A DNA stretch of 64,000 nucleotides from Blasia pusilla (lineage: Eukaryota > Marchantiophyta > Marchantiopsida > Blasiales): positions 11,160,001-11,224,000 of the forward strand of contig CM114272.1 in the NCBI GenBank assembly GCA_050084515.1. Direction: 5' to 3'. The notes below the pieces were generated by a model. That model did not search any database, was not told where the DNA came from, and was given only the letters and a program-made list of their open reading frames with translations. This document shows, piece by piece, positions 48,565 through 60,614 of this stretch; position 1 is the first letter of the stretch, and each line of letters opens with the position of its first letter. Made by a program: the position numbers and the translations under genes.

Positions 48565-48620
48565 TCTATATTATTATTAGAGAGTGATTCCTTGATTCGC
48601 AAACACCTCTCTTTGACCCT
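48565..48620 (+). mobile_element. Helitron-like 5' terminus, copy 2
   Basis: ACA|TCTATATTATTATTAGAGAGTG, then CTTGATTCGCAAACACCTCTC, matching the - strand copies at 15270-15325 and 60565-60614. A related GGGAGAGTGCCTTATTTATTCG string appears at about 48769. Confidence 0.4.
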
Positions 48621-50523
48621 CTTTGGCAATAAGGTTTTGAAAATATTTTCCATTCTAGAAGCAACAAGAAAAACTTATGTTACCGCACCTACAAGCTCTC
48701 ACTGTTTTTTCTTTAGCAATTTAGAGTATCCATGGGTCCTTTACACATCTACATTATGGGAGATATGGGAGAGTGCCTTATTTATTCGAGACAATTGGGT
48801 AGCAAGAAAAACAGTGAATAAGTGTACAAAGAAAATCAAAGTGCAGTACCATTAATCTCATCTAAAACCATTTTCAAACACCTTAAAAAAGCCAAACGAA
48901 GCAAACACGTTCAAGTGCTCCAGTTTCGTTCATTGCGTGCAAATGGCCTCTACACCATTCCAACGGTTTGAGCTCTGAGGATTCATCGCAACGGAGAGCT
49001 TCCGTTCAAATTTGCGTGGAGCATTTTTCTCTGCCATCTTTCTTAGACATCAGCCACTGCGCTCTAGCGTTTCTTCCGGACCTTGTGCTTTCCCACAGCG
49101 GAGCAGTCCTCAGTTTCCGCTCCGGGATTTGCGATCGGGAATCCAGAGCTTTGGAAAATCCTCAGGGGAAACAAATAGGAGTACGTTTGAGGCAATCCTG
49201 GATACTGGCAATTTCAAGACTGCTGCATGAAGGCAGATGTAGTACTGCTTGGAGTCACTTTCTGAGGTGATGGGATTGGTTTCTTTGGCTGCAAGATTTT
49301 GTAACAACATTGCTCCCTGCACACATGAGCAGTTGGATCAGAGCGGCTCCCGAATGCGTACTGTGGCTTCACTGTCGTCTTTGCTGCTTGGATGATCATA
49401 AAATTGGTACCGTCTTCTCTCGTGGTTATCTCCGAGACCGTCTCCTCTCCTTCTTTATCTCCGAGGCAAGCAGTGGTCACGAGTTGCTGGCACCCGGAGA
49501 AGGAATTCATTGATGGATTTAGATAGGAAAGTTTCTTTGGTTACCGAGACCGCACCCCTACAAATGCTGTGTGTCATCACTTCCTTTACACGGTTCTGAA
49601 TGAAACTCGCGACAAGTTTATTTTCTCGATCTGATTCGCTGTCCATTTCGTTCCTGGAAGATTACTCTCTTCACCTCAAACCTTGGGAAGAGGCGTGCTT
49701 GGGGTGTCCAATTGGTGAAGAAAACCGGTGTTCAAGCGGATGTCTATACAATGGCACGCTGTTGACTCGGTTCAGAATTGCCCTACAACTCATCTCAGAC
49801 TTCTGTTGTCCTATGCCTGTTAGTAGAGTCTAATTATCTCCTCTACAATTTTCGGTTGCTTCATTCTCGTCACGAAGATCACACTAGGCGTCGAGGCATC
49901 TGTCTAATCTAAGAATTCAACCTATCTACCATCTTTAGCACCTATTGATAACGATTAATTAGCTGATCGAACGTCGACGAAGAGTTTTCCGCATCTCACA
50001 CAAATTCACGCAGTCGGTGGTCGTGCAGAATGTCGACAAGTGCTGAAAAATAACGGTCTATCATTGTCAATCGACCCAGCGTGCCTCTATTATGCACGTA
50101 CAGCACGGAGCTGTGAATGCAGAGTCATTACGGCGTCCCCTCCATGGATCTGCGTAGGACCAGCTTCGCAATCTTCACTCTTCGCATTAATTAAAAGAGC
50201 AGACCGCTTGACGAGACTCTCCAACTTCTCCGTCTTGCATTTCACTGGCTGCGTGACGAGTGTCCTCTCATCGTCGTGCATCCATTGGAGCTCTGTGTGT
50301 CGCTGCATTCCGTGGACGCACTTTCGCGTTGTGAAGATCGGTTCATCCGACGTAAGTGCTCTCGCCTTCCAGCCAGATTTACCTTATTGGTTCTATGTAA
50401 AGCTTCCCTTACCTTAATCTTGTCTAACACAACGTCGACTTCCAATACCTCTGCCCTCAGACATCAGCCTCCAGCTCTCGACTCTTCTCAGTGTGTGGAA
50501 TTGGAGGTCCGCAATCTGTGGCT

Positions 50524-51207
50524 ATGGCTGCTGCAGCGCGTCTCTCGTGTCGGGCCTTTGCTGGCGTCGGCGCGAAGCCTGCAAGTGTTTCTAAGCGCAC
50601 CGCGACGTGTGTCGTGGGCAGTGGCAGAGCATGGTTCTCTCTCGATCGATATGCAACAGCGCACTTGCAATCGCCCCGGCGATTCCACTGTCCGCCGCAG
50701 ATTGGCACCAGAAGTACGCGCGGACGAGCGTCGGGTGCCGCGCGAGATGAGGTTCCCGAAGAGTTAGAGGAGGAGGACAATTTCGTGCCGTTGCGAGAAG
50801 ATGACCCGCGATTCGGTCCTCCTGCGTTGCTGCTCTTGGGATTCCGTCAAGACAAGGCCGAGCGGGTTCGGAGCATGTTGAAGGACATGGACGGGGACTT
50901 CATGCAGATTGTTCTGTGCACTCCGCAAATGTTGAAGTGGACGTTGAGAGAAGCGGTGAGTGCCAAGCAGCCGAACTTCTCCGAGGTCGAGATCGCAGAA
51001 GGGCTTCCGGGCCTCTGTTTTCTATCAGGCTTGACAGGCGAGGAGACCTTGATGATGATCCAGGAATTTCGCGATGCTGGTATGGAGGACACTGTATTTG
51101 CAGCCCACGTCCCCTTGAACACTGAGAAGCCCATCGAGCGGCTGGTCGACGAAATCATGGGTGACCATGAGCGCCTCACCAGGCAGCGTGAACAGGCCCG
51201 AGCTTGA
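50524..51207 (+). CDS. DUF3783-like protein, putative plastid transit peptide, single exon
   Basis: Function unknown. I start at ATG 50524 (GTGGCTATGGCTGC, a good plant context), giving 227 residues. Residues 1-60 are basic, Ala/Ser/Arg-rich and nearly free of acidic residues (MAAAARLSCRAFAGVGAKPA), as in chloroplast transit peptides. An acidic linker (VPEELEEEDNFVPL) leads to REDDPRFGPPALLLLGFRQD. The C-terminal half (GLPGLCFLSGLTGEETLMMI, FRDAGMEDTVFAAHVPLN, VDEIMGDHERL) resembles DUF3783. No intron within the frame. An upstream 5' UTR intron is possible, since TTCTCAG precedes 50491. Higher GC than its surroundings, as is usual for an active gene. Confidence 0.72.
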   Translation: MAAAARLSCRAFAGVGAKPASVSKRTATCVVGSGRAWFSLDRYATAHLQSPRRFHCPPQIGTRSTRGRASGAARDEVPEELEEEDNFVPLREDDPRFGPPALLLLGFRQDKAERVRSMLKDMDGDFMQIVLCTPQMLKWTLREAVSAKQPNFSEVEIAEGLPGLCFLSGLTGEETLMMIQEFRDAGMEDTVFAAHVPLNTEKPIERLVDEIMGDHERLTRQREQARA

Positions 51208-52718
51208 CATATCGACGTGAGCCAGCTCTGGTCTTGCTCCATCTCTAGGGCGTGTAACTAACACGTTGTCAAAAAATTAACGTGATGGTTTGATGCTATT
51301 AGGGATGGGGACATGAATTCTCGTTTTCGAACTCATGGAAGAACTGAGTAATCTGGCCAAATGATGACATCTTTCTGATAGAAACGAGGAGATGCAAATG
51401 AGTTGATTAGGAGAATTTAACGAATAGAATTGTGTGCTTCCTCAAGCTAATCGGATTCCTCCTATTGCGCCAAATTGGGTGTGGTTTTATTTGGTGGAGG
51501 ATTCTCTAAATTCCTGTATTCACCAAAATTGTGTGATGTGAAAGTGCTGTTCTTAGGATTTCTTCGAGGCTATGAGTCATGGATTCTCCAAAATTCACGT
51601 GTGTTCTTTCAGGAATTCTTCACAGTTGGGTGTGATTATTTTCTTTCATTTCTTTCCAAGAAACGAGAGAAAAGTGAGAATACGCGCTCTTGCGCGCTCA
51701 GATTTATTATACTTCGTCCGAGTTGTGGAAACATACTCGAGCAAGCTCCCGGCTATGGAGAAAACCTTATGCACTGGTTGTTTACAGGGCCCTATCCGCT
51801 GAAGCCCTTGTTTCCTACAGCAAGGCGACGTTCCGGTCTAGAATCTCGAAAGTCTGAAGCCGTCGATTCTCCAAGCCTACAAGAGCACTTAAAAATCTGC
51901 TCCCCAAGTACGAAATCCAAACATATTATGAAAGCCCGCAACACAAGTGCTGTCTGCAAATCGAAGAGCCTCAAGACATCAGGTACAAGGTTTCGCGTCG
52001 CATCCGGTTCATCTCTCCTGTCCTGTTTGATAGATCGATTGTATGTATCTCTTTCTGTGGAGACGATCCGCTGCTGGAGCTCGCTAGAGCATGCGCGAAT
52101 TCTCCGGGAAACAGGCGGCAGTGACGACGGAAATTTTCGCGAGGTCTGCGTTGAATAGCGGAGTAACTCTGACGAGCGAGATTGTAATGACCTCTTGGCT
52201 TGAACATGAGTCACACAGATGTGCGCGAGGGTGAGCATTCATAGACGCCGCTGCAGCTTGGGCTGCCGTGGATGCGCCACAAATTTTGGTAGATTCGTTA
52301 GGTTGTAGCAGTTTTGGTTACGCCCCTGCGGGACCGAACTTCCAGCCCTGCGCGACATCTGTTGTCGAGGGGGTTCCTGCGTACAGATTCGCAGGGATTG
52401 AGGTATTTGCTTGAACTCTGGAATTTCTATTAGATGGGGATCAAGTGGTCCAAATTATCTCGCCACAGTCTCGTGATCAAGGTCTGCCTTCAAGCCGGCG
52501 CGCTCCAGTAGATTCTCAGACATGGGGGGCTCCTGCTCAACGAACCACTCGCTTGGAGCTACGAAACGACGGATTCAGGAACGGATTCCGTAAAAGCGGG
52601 GAGCTTAAAGCTCTGAAGCCTTTTGCAAATCGGAGCTCGCCGATACCTTCTTCGCAAAGGGGAGGAGGCACTGCGAAGAATTTGAGATACAGGCTCCAAA
52701 GCAGAATCACACGCCACG
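51208..52718. other. 3' flank of the DUF3783-like gene and upstream region of CAD
   Basis: A 228-codon open frame at 51475-52158 lacks an ATG start, has no family resemblance and uneven composition, so I do not call it. A short ATG frame (52434-52511, 25 codons) ends 207 bp before the CAD start and would be a uORF if the transcript begins upstream of it. No TATA box assigned. Confidence 0.45.
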
Positions 52719-55700
52719 ATGTTGTCCCAAAATCGCGGAGTGGCACCGCCGGGATCGGGGCCGAAGGAGTGTTGGGGCTATGCCGCATTCAACGCCTCTG
52801 GAACTATGAAGCCTTTCAAATTCATGCGCAGGTACGTGATTTGATCGATTTGAACACCGTAGTAAGCACCGAGGTATGATTGCAGCAGTGCTCAAGGAGA
52901 AGCCCTTTCCGCCCTCCGATCCGTGATTATTTGGTTGCCTCACAACAGCCACTGAAATTATGGTAGCAAGAAAGCAATAACACAAGAATTGCTGCGGATA
53001 ACAGAGCTTAAGCAGTACTGATTAGCCAGGTGTATTGGACATGTCCTGGACCTTGCGCCTCGTTGATAGAGTTTCAGTTGCGAACAGGTATCTGAGGAGC
53101 AGAGTTGCTCCAATTCTCTCACCTACTGTGATATGAATACCGATTTGTCTTGTTTCTTTCTCGTGGGCTATTCAAAAGTGGAACTGTTCCAATCACTTCT
53201 GCAAAATTTGAGGATCGCCTGGAAAGTTCGCTTCTGGAGGAGCCCTGAGTCAAGTAGGGCATTGAATCTGATGAACCCTTGATGCGGTTGAAACCAAATG
53301 ACCAGCAGCAGGCTGAGACTGCTCTCAGATCCAAATTCGTAAGACGTTCACTGAGAACCTGATCGCCCAAAAGAAGCAATGAAAATGCTCGGAGGACCCT
53401 GAACTGACAGAGCGCTGTTGCGTACGGGTTTTTGCAGGGAAACGCGTCCCGAAGATATTGTTTTAAAAGTCAAATTTTGCGGAATTTGCCACACTGACTT
53501 ACATCAGATCAAGGACGATTGGAAAGAGCTACCTGCATCCTACCCCATGGTCCCAGGGTCAGCGACACTAACACTTACGAGTGGCGAGACGTTCAGGGTT
53601 TCATTTCGTGAGAGCTTCAAGATTCAGGCGAAATCACTAGTTTATCTACATTTACAATCAATTCAAGAGTGTTTTCCTGTTTGTTTTCCCACTCTTATCA
53701 AGCATTCCCAAGCACGCCGCTCACAGAAACTTCAACACTGAAAGTTGCCAGTTCTCATCGACTTCCGGGGGATTGAGGCAATAGTAGGGATGCGATTCCA
53801 AAGTCTCTGCATTGTGTACGTCAGGCGGGTTCAAACATCTGTCAGCTCTTGATTGTTTGCACTGACATGGATTGATTGTAAGCTGCTGGGCCTTTGCTTT
53901 CGAAACAGTCATGAGGTGGTAGGAATCGTCTGTGAGACGGGATATGACGTGAAGAACTTCAAAGTGGGCGACAGGGTTGGTGTTGGCTGCATCGTCAATA
54001 GTTGCAGGGTGTGTGATCACTGTACAAGACATCTTGAGCAATATTGCGAGAGGAAGTTTGTTTGGACTTACAATGACAAGGATATTTACCTCGGTGGCGA
54101 CACCACCTATGGTGGCTACTCCACCTTGATGATTGTTCCTGAAAGGTACCACTTCTGTCTTATGCTTGTAGAAATTGAGGGTTGCTCACAGACTTCACTT
54201 TCTTATTGGCATGCATGAGCAACTGTGAAAAATTCAATCAGACTGTTCAGAAAGCGCCCAGGGTGAGCTAGATGCGGCTCAACTCGAGTAGGGGGGATGA
54301 TCTTTTCAAACAATACTTGAAATTCTTCCTCTTGTTGAAGAAATCAAGAATAGACATGATCTTCAGATAATTTGTGGACCTGTGGGTAGACTTTCCTACT
54401 TCTTCAAGAAAGTATTTGGATAAGTAGTATATTATTTTAGAATATTCACATATAAAAGCGAGAAACCCACTTGTATCAGGGACGGTGGCCACCAAGAGCT
54501 TCAGGGTTCCAAAGAAAAAAAATATATTCAGTGATCTAAGGGCATTAACAATACTTATGGAGGGCAAAACAGGTAAAAAAGATGATAATACTAAAAGTTG
54601 ATTTTCTTTTAGGGTGACGGATTATCTGAGCCTTTTTTTGCTTTTCTTGGAAGTTCGAAGGAAGCAAACCGTAAGTAGGGATGTGCCCAAGGCGGGGCTG
54701 TTAGAAATTTTAATTTGTTTTTACATTTACTGAAAAAGAAACAAGGACGTACTTAAAAAAAAAAGGAAGCCCTTGTGTCAAATGAGGCTACATGTTCTAC
54801 TCCAGCAGCCACACAGTGAAGGAAAGGCTTTGAGAACCGTGTTGCAACTTGAACCGAAACTGCTGAGTTAGGGGGTCGCTCTGATTCTCCTATGGAAGCT
54901 GCACTTGAAGTTAGTACACTGCCAAAAGGAAGTTCCTGTGAACTACAACGTTCACGTAGTTTACGTTCCCTTTCCAGAAGCGAAAACTTTCCCATTCCAA
55001 CTACAAGTCTGATCACCCAGCTTTGAATCTGGGCGGTGTCCCACATTGCTTAAAAGAAGTAGGGACTCTTGAGGTGCGAAGCTTGTGTAGTTGATTCCCA
55101 GACTTTCATAAAGGTACAGCATATTTTCATGCTTTCCAGGTTCCTGTTCTGTGCTGCATACTCTCTCCAATTGTTCTTAATGAGTGAGTCCTTATGGTAG
55201 GGATTTAGGCAATGCTCATCTCCTAAAAAGTTGTTGCGAGGGTTTGTTGGCAGGTCGTCGATTGGGATGCCATTATCTTGTAAATGTACCAGTTTCAGAG
55301 AAGAATGAACCGATCTGCTGCTTGCGAGGGCCCTGGGACTTGAAATTGCAATATTTGTAAATACTTAGGTGGGCCGGATCATGGTAGAGGCTCCACTCAT
55401 GAAGTAAGACCTGTTGTGCTCTAAACACGAGCGAATTGAATTGTTTTTTTAGCCCACATGAAGTCTGCAGGCCTATGGGATCCCTTCCCCTGTGTGTGTT
55501 AATGACATCGCATCTCAAACGCACCTTCATATCCAGCTTTTCAAGTATTTCCATTGGGTTCCCCTTGAAGGAAATGGGATTTTTCAGCAAAGATCTTGGA
55601 TATTTTACAAAGTTTTAACCTAGTAGCATAGTCCAGTCATACTCATGATAAACGCATAAGCATTCTCTCTTTTCTCTCTTTCAAGCACGGTTCATCCATG

Positions 55701-57748
55701 CCCACCCCCTAGCCTCAACGCTACTCCTCTAGGGTTGAGACAGTCTACCATCGTCCACACCAGTCATTGAACCCATGAACTTTTGCATGAGAGGAACTTC
55801 ATTGAGTGTACCCCAGTCGGCCACCTTTGCTCATCAAGTAGTGCCAATCTCAGCCTTGCGACCATTGCTAGAGATTGGGAAGGGAGCCTAGGAAGGAAGA
55901 AGTGAAAAGGGTACGATATGAGAGTGTGATTGCTAAGCCTGTACTCGTTAAGTAGTGTGAGTCTCAGCCTTATGACCATAGGCCTTGTGTCCTGGTTGCT
56001 CGTTGGTTGGGATTGGGATGGGAGCAAGGGAAGAAGAAATAGAGACACTCAACTAGTGTGAGTGGTTAACATACAGTGTGTTGCTGGGGAGCTTCCAGGT
56101 ATCAACCAAGAAACTCTTTACAACACTATCTACCAAAAAGACGTGTTTTACCAGCGCAGCCTTGGGCTATGAATGTAGGCTACTGACCGTGACAAACAGC
56201 TCTGTTGGTACCAGCCAGTTCACCGTAGGTTGTTTCTCTTCGTGTTGAAAGTTTCATACAAGCGACCATGTGATGACTGAGGTTCCAGCCACAAGAGAGA
56301 GTGATGGAATGATGTGATTTATTGTCCACGGGAACCCAAAGAGACCGTTCTCACTAATCAATGCTTGTCGATCCAGAGAGGGGATTGGATGTCCTCGGCT
56401 CTGGATATGTGCTTCTCATTGCTCTTTCCTTGAACAGGTATGCTCTGAAGATTCCAGAATCCCTGCCGTTGGATGCTGCAGCACCTTTACTGTGTGCAGG
56501 TATCACGGTGTACAGTCCCATGAAGCACTATGAAATGGAGAAAGGAGGTAAGAATTTCGGAGTGATAGGTCTAGGAGGGCTGGGATTCATGGCTGCAAAG
56601 TTCGCCAAAGCCTTTGGCATGAGAATTACGGTTATCAGTACATCGCCTGACAAAGAGCAAGAGGCTCGATCCAGCTTACGCGCAGACCACTTTGTCGTCA
56701 GCACTGATCCAAAGCAAATGCAGGTATACGTATAACTCAAGGTGATCTGCTTTTATGGGAACAAGACTGTCTACCAACGGAGCATAGTGGACATTTTAAA
56801 CTTGAGCCATTGCCATCAACACCAGTCATGGAATACGTTCATGCAACCTACAACTGCTTTCATCAATGGACACAATGAAGAGTGAAACTGCAAAATGAAT
56901 GCACTTTAGACGTTGGGGCCGTGAACTTCTCACATAGCATAGTTGAATCTCTTTTAGGGCTAGACCAAGTTCAGAGTGCAACAGTAAGAGTATAGCTTCT
57001 TACTAGGTCACTAACCAGTTCCCTATGCATACCGTACCTTGTATCTTCAAACGCTCATTGAGAGAATTTGATTGCAGGCAGCAGCGAAGTCCCTGGACTT
57101 TGTCATAGATACGGTATCTGCGCAACATTCCATGGATCAATATCTTCCTCTGCTGAAAACTAATGGCAAAATCGTACTGGTGGGAATTCCTGCCAAACCT
57201 CTGGAAGTCTCGGCCTTCAATCTTCATGGAGGCAAGCTCCAGGAAATCTACACAGCATTTAGCTGAGCCGGGCTTGTGATTGAAGACCACTTCTGTGATA
57301 TTTGACATGTCATGCGTGCAGCTAGTCCATGGGTGGAGTTATGACACTTGGGTGCTTGGTCTGACTGCCCAAGACTGTCCAGTGTGCTTAATGGTTTGGC
57401 CCTTGTTAATGGTCCAGAACTAGTACAGAGAAGTCCTTGTCTGACTGGGATAGAATTTTTCATTGCCTTTGGGCTAGCCGCCCTGCAAAGAAATTCCAGT
57501 CTTTCTGAACTTTTGTATTCATGTGTGTAGCACGAAGATGCGTGGGAGGGAGTCTGATTGGAGGAATCAGAGAGACTCAAGAAATGCTTGATTTTTGTGG
57601 AAGACATCATATATTCTGCAAGATTGAGAAGATCCCCATAGATTGCGTTAATGAAGCTATGGTAAGGCTTGCAAATTCAGATGTGAAGTATCGATTTGTA
57701 ATCGATGTTGCAGCCTCCACCCCACCTGAGTTCAGACCTCAATGCTAA
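52719..57748 (+). CDS. CAD: Cinnamyl-alcohol dehydrogenase (CAD), zinc MDR family, 6 exons
   Basis: Reduces hydroxycinnamaldehydes to monolignols with NADPH in the cytosol (family knowledge). Exons: 52719-52831, 53438-53557, 53909-54145, 56438-56723, 57078-57231, 57531-57748; 375 residues. Catalytic zinc ligands: Cys55 in GICHTD, His79 in GHE, Cys176 in LLCAG. Structural zinc: Cys110, 113, 116 and 124 (CRVCDHCTRHLEQYC). Rossmann GLGGLG at 201-206 and Ser224 (ISTSP), the NADP-preferring position. The C-terminal part keeps GGIRETQEMLDFC and YRFVIDV. Exon 5 must end at a GC donor (GGAG|GCAAGC): reading on gives a stop 12 codons later and loses the conserved end, whereas splicing to 57531 restores frame. 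The other introns are GT-AG. Intron 3 (2.3 kb) holds an antisense LINE piece. The exact substrate among CAD-like MDR enzymes is not decided by sequence. Confidence 0.93.
55760..56240 (-). mobile_element. LINE 3'-end fragment inside CAD intron 3, antisense
   Basis: On the - strand, text such as LVPTELF.....LHS.PKAALV aligns with LVTPELFNTFNSLDSLPKVAALV of the 59.7-kb copy. The adjoining non-coding part is shared too (AAGTAGTG....TC..CCTT..GACCAT; GGAGCTTCCA.GT.TCAACC.AGAAACTCTT). An imperfect tandem duplication of about 112 bp lies within it (near 55835 and 55947). Confidence 0.65.
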
Positions 57749-58574
57749 AGTCAGACAACGACAAGAACTTTCCTTCCCCTTGGCTACCTTTGCTCCATCC
57801 GGGTGATGCTGAAGTGCTACAGAGACATGCACAAGATCATCACTTGGAATTTCCATCATGGAGCAATCACATAAATCCTTGAGTATGGTGCTAAAGTCTC
57901 TCCTCAGGAAAGTTGAATTGATAGTGAAACATGGAAATCACTTGCCCATGGGAATTCGTATCTCAAGGCACTCATAGTTCTCCAGCCACCAAATAGGAGC
58001 ACAGATTGCACACACAAAGCTGGATGAACTTCGCTCCTTGATATTGTAGTGATTCCCTATGAGCATCAAGGAATCGAGTGCTATGTCCAATGGATAGAGC
58101 AAAATCAAGAGCAGTCTGAGAAAAACTTCCATAGCACCTGGGTGACATAGATATAGCAATTGTCTCCTTGAAAAAGACTTGCAGCCATTATAGATTGAAC
58201 TATTGATTTCCAAGTAGACTAACCATACATTATGTGTCTCAAGTGATGAAGAAACGTGTGTCCTCTAAACCATGGACATTGGGAGGGTTGTAAGTTATGA
58301 GCATAGCGGGATCGAAGGAATGAAGTGGTGATGGTTCCATCACACATGCCATTCCATGACCAAAGAGGATGAAAGCACAAAATGGCACTTGAATTTAAAT
58401 TTTCCACACCAAATATGGAGTTGACATTGTATGTCCTTTGATCACAAATGAGGCCTCCTTTTCATGAGTAGGAGGTGGAATGTTGAGGACTCTAGAAGCT
58501 CTCACCCGCCTAATGGTGAGTTGTACTTGTTTAGGATGAATATGGTGACTCTCTACTCATGTAGCTGCCATGAG
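57749..58574. other. 3' flank of CAD, no gene recognised
   Basis: Probably contains the CAD 3' UTR. Short open frames without similarity. Confidence 0.45.
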
Positions 58575-58957
58575 AAAATGTTTGCAAACTTCCATGGAGA
58601 TGCATGCTCGCATGCGGGCCCTCGAGCCCACATCTACCCGATTGGAGCCCGTCCAGAGCCCGCGCCCAATTATCCCTTAGCCCACGCCTGCCCGCACTTG
58701 CACGCGCAAAGCTTGCACTTGCCTGCCCTATCCCGCGTCTGCCCGCCCCGAGCCTGCCCCGAGCACGTGCCTGCCCACCCCTCAAGCCCGCCTCAAGCCC
58801 ACACCATACCTGCCCGTTCATGCCCGCCACGAGCCTGCATCCAATAAGCCTAGAGTGCGTGCAGGCCACACAACGAGTGCGGGCTCCGAGGCGGGCTTGA
58901 GAGTGGGTTGGGCATGTCCGTCCCATGCACGGACTTGTCCGTTTCCGTGCAACCTTG
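58575..58957 (-). mobile_element. hAT-type MITE, about 383 bp, inverted copy
   Basis: Reverse-complemented, it starts CAAGGTTGCACGGAAACGGA and continues ACAAGTCCGTGCATGG, then GGACATGCCCAACCC, matching the start of the 15862 element (CAAAGTTGCACAGAAACTGA; GGACATGCCCAACCC). The interior is a degenerate GC-rich GCCCGC/GAGCCTGCCC repeat, which creates spurious Pro/Ala-rich open frames. The other end (58575) is less clear. Candidate flanking 8-mers GCCATGAG and ACCTGGAG agree at 5 of 8. Confidence 0.6.
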
Positions 58958-59499
58958 ACCTGGAGTTTCCTAGCTCTAAGACCCGATTGGGACATTTAAG
59001 AAGTCTAGAGTTATGCATGTGATCACGCACTCTAATTTTCCCATTTACAATAAGGAGTCTTTTGCAAAAACTTAGTTGTATGGGTATCAAGTGTTAAAAT
59101 CAGAATTCTACTTCTCTCATACTCACTTTTAAAACTTTAAAAGCATGAATAGATTGTTGGTCGCGAAAGGATCTTCCATTGAATCATGTACATGAGGGTA
59201 ATCATATAAAAACCTAAAAGAGCAAATCTGAAATGGATTGCTTCTAGAAGTAGTCCACAACTTCAATTGAGAACCGGGTGCTTGGCAAAGCAACATCTTA
59301 TTAGAATACACAAGACATGAAAAGAGGTGGTTGAAATCAATGCATACAATTATGTGGAAAATTGGTTCTTGGAGCATTTTCCACAGTAATGCACATTCTT
59401 TTTTAGTTGATCAAGGCACCAGCAAGGGTTCATGTATATAGGAGCTAATTTCAAGACATATTACCTTCAAGGGAAAGAGTAGAAGAAAATCAAAGAAGT
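58958..59499. other. No gene recognised
   Basis: AT-rich spacer between MITE and LINE remnants. Confidence 0.4.
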
Positions 59500-60330
59500 A
59501 GGAGAGAGACTATACTCATTAAGTAGTGCCTATCGTTGCCTTGCGACCATAGACCCGGCGCCCCCGTTGGACGGTGCTTGAGAGTGGGATGGGTGTAGAG
59601 AGAGGAACAAGTGAAGAAGGTACCATATGAGAGAAAGGAGACACTCTCATACAGTGTGAGTGTTGACCAAACAACGTGTGAGTGCGGAGCTTCCAAGTGT
59701 CAACCTAGAAACTCTTCACCACACCATCTATGTTACCTAATTGGGATCCCCAATAGACATTACTTACCAATGCAGCAACTTTGGGCAATGAATCAAGGCT
59801 ATTGAATGTGTTGAACAATTCTGGTGTTACCAGCTTAGCAATATCAGTATATGCTCTTGCTCTGTGTGTTGTGAATTTTGAGCAGGAGACTAAGTAATGA
59901 CTAGAGGTTTCACCCCTATAGTCACACAAGGCGCAAGAGTTTAGTTGTGTTCCCATCTTGCTTTTCTTATGGTTCAAGGGGATTGCACCCGTTGTAAACT
60001 TGAACTTGAACCCAATCAAGGGGTTCCCCCCAAATAGTGCTTCAGTTCTGCCTTCTCAAGATATACAGTCAAGAGATACAGGTCAGAAATTTTCATGGCT
60101 TCCTCGGTGTTGTTCTATTGTGAGCGTTTGCCCACTGCTTTGGTTATGGTATCCACAAATGCTTTCTCATCTTGCTCTCACAGTTCAGGCCTTGTTGGGA
60201 GGTTGGATGCTTGCACAATCTCTTGAACCTTTTTCGTCCAAGATTTGACATTCTTTACGAGTCTTCTTTGGGTCCAAGTTTTCCCCATCACCTCTTTAGG
60301 ATAGCGATGGGAGTCCATTGTCTCCAGCTA
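59500..60330 (-). mobile_element. LINE-type retrotransposon 3'-end fragment with RT zinc-finger motif
   Basis: The - strand frame 60019-59705 reads IGFKFKFTTGAIPLNHKKSK, then CALCDYRGETSSHYLVSC, i.e. C-x2-C...E-T...H-x4-C. This is the pattern of the zinc-binding segment after the reverse transcriptase of plant LINE ORF2 proteins. Similar but stop-ridden text continues to about 60330. The trailing part at 59500-59705 matches the CAD-intron copy. No RT core lies in the window. Confidence 0.6.
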
Positions 60331-60564
60331 ACTCCGCCATTTCAACTTGGTGATGTCACGTCTATCCTCCAAGGGTTGCACTCCAAGTTGTGATCTCACA
60401 CCAACTTGGGCTGGTCATGAGGAAGTTGAACTTGGGTTGTTCAGCTTCCTCGCGGACAGCCCCATCTCAACTTGCTCGATCTCTCCTCCATCGGTTGAGA
60501 GATCAAGCAATTCTATTGGTTGAGAGGCGAAGCAATCCCATTGGCTAAGAGGGCCATGTGTTAA

Positions 60565-60614
60565 GAGGAGAGGTGATTGAAAATCAAGAGGGCATTCTCC
60601 ACTAATAATATAGA
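60565..60614 (-). mobile_element. Helitron-like 5' terminus, copy 3
   Basis: On the - strand: CA|TCTATATTATTAGTGGAGA, then CCCTCTTGATTTTCAATCACCTCTCC. Just inside it is an imperfect tandem 25-bp repeat (TTGAGAGATCAAGCAATTCTA / TTGAGAGGCGAAGCAATCCCA at 60497-60545). Confidence 0.4.

Larger units (their letters stand above)
47641..50523. other. Intergenic with Helitron-like end and a terminator-like hairpin
   Basis: 47.6-48.9 kb is AT-rich, with an imperfect duplication of ATAAATGAATTTTATTT (48299-48384). 48.95-50.5 kb has higher GC and scattered open frames that I cannot assign. Its last part is likely the 5' UTR and promoter of the gene at 50524, with a candidate acceptor TTCTCAG at 50490. 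Confidence 0.45.

Noticed and set aside
50276-50767. 163-codon frame overlapping the DUF3783-like gene
   Set aside because: Shadow frame. The overlapping frame from 50524 has a transit peptide, an acidic linker and a conserved domain.
51475-52158. Long open frame of about 228 codons
   Set aside because: No ATG at its start, no recognisable domain, and mixed composition (hydrophobic start, Ser/Arg-rich end). It most likely reflects chance openness in gene flank.
52445-52879. 144-codon frame overlapping CAD exon 1
   Set aside because: It starts at a non-ATG codon and is out of frame with CAD exon 1, whose text clearly matches CAD N-termini.
57232-57266. Reading CAD exon 5 through to the stop at 57266
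   Set aside because: It loses the conserved C-terminal part, which is present at 57531-57748 in the phase required by a GC-AG splice.
58464-58995. Pro/Ala-rich open frames on both strands
   Set aside because: They are translations of the GC-rich degenerate repeat inside the MITE at 58575-58957.
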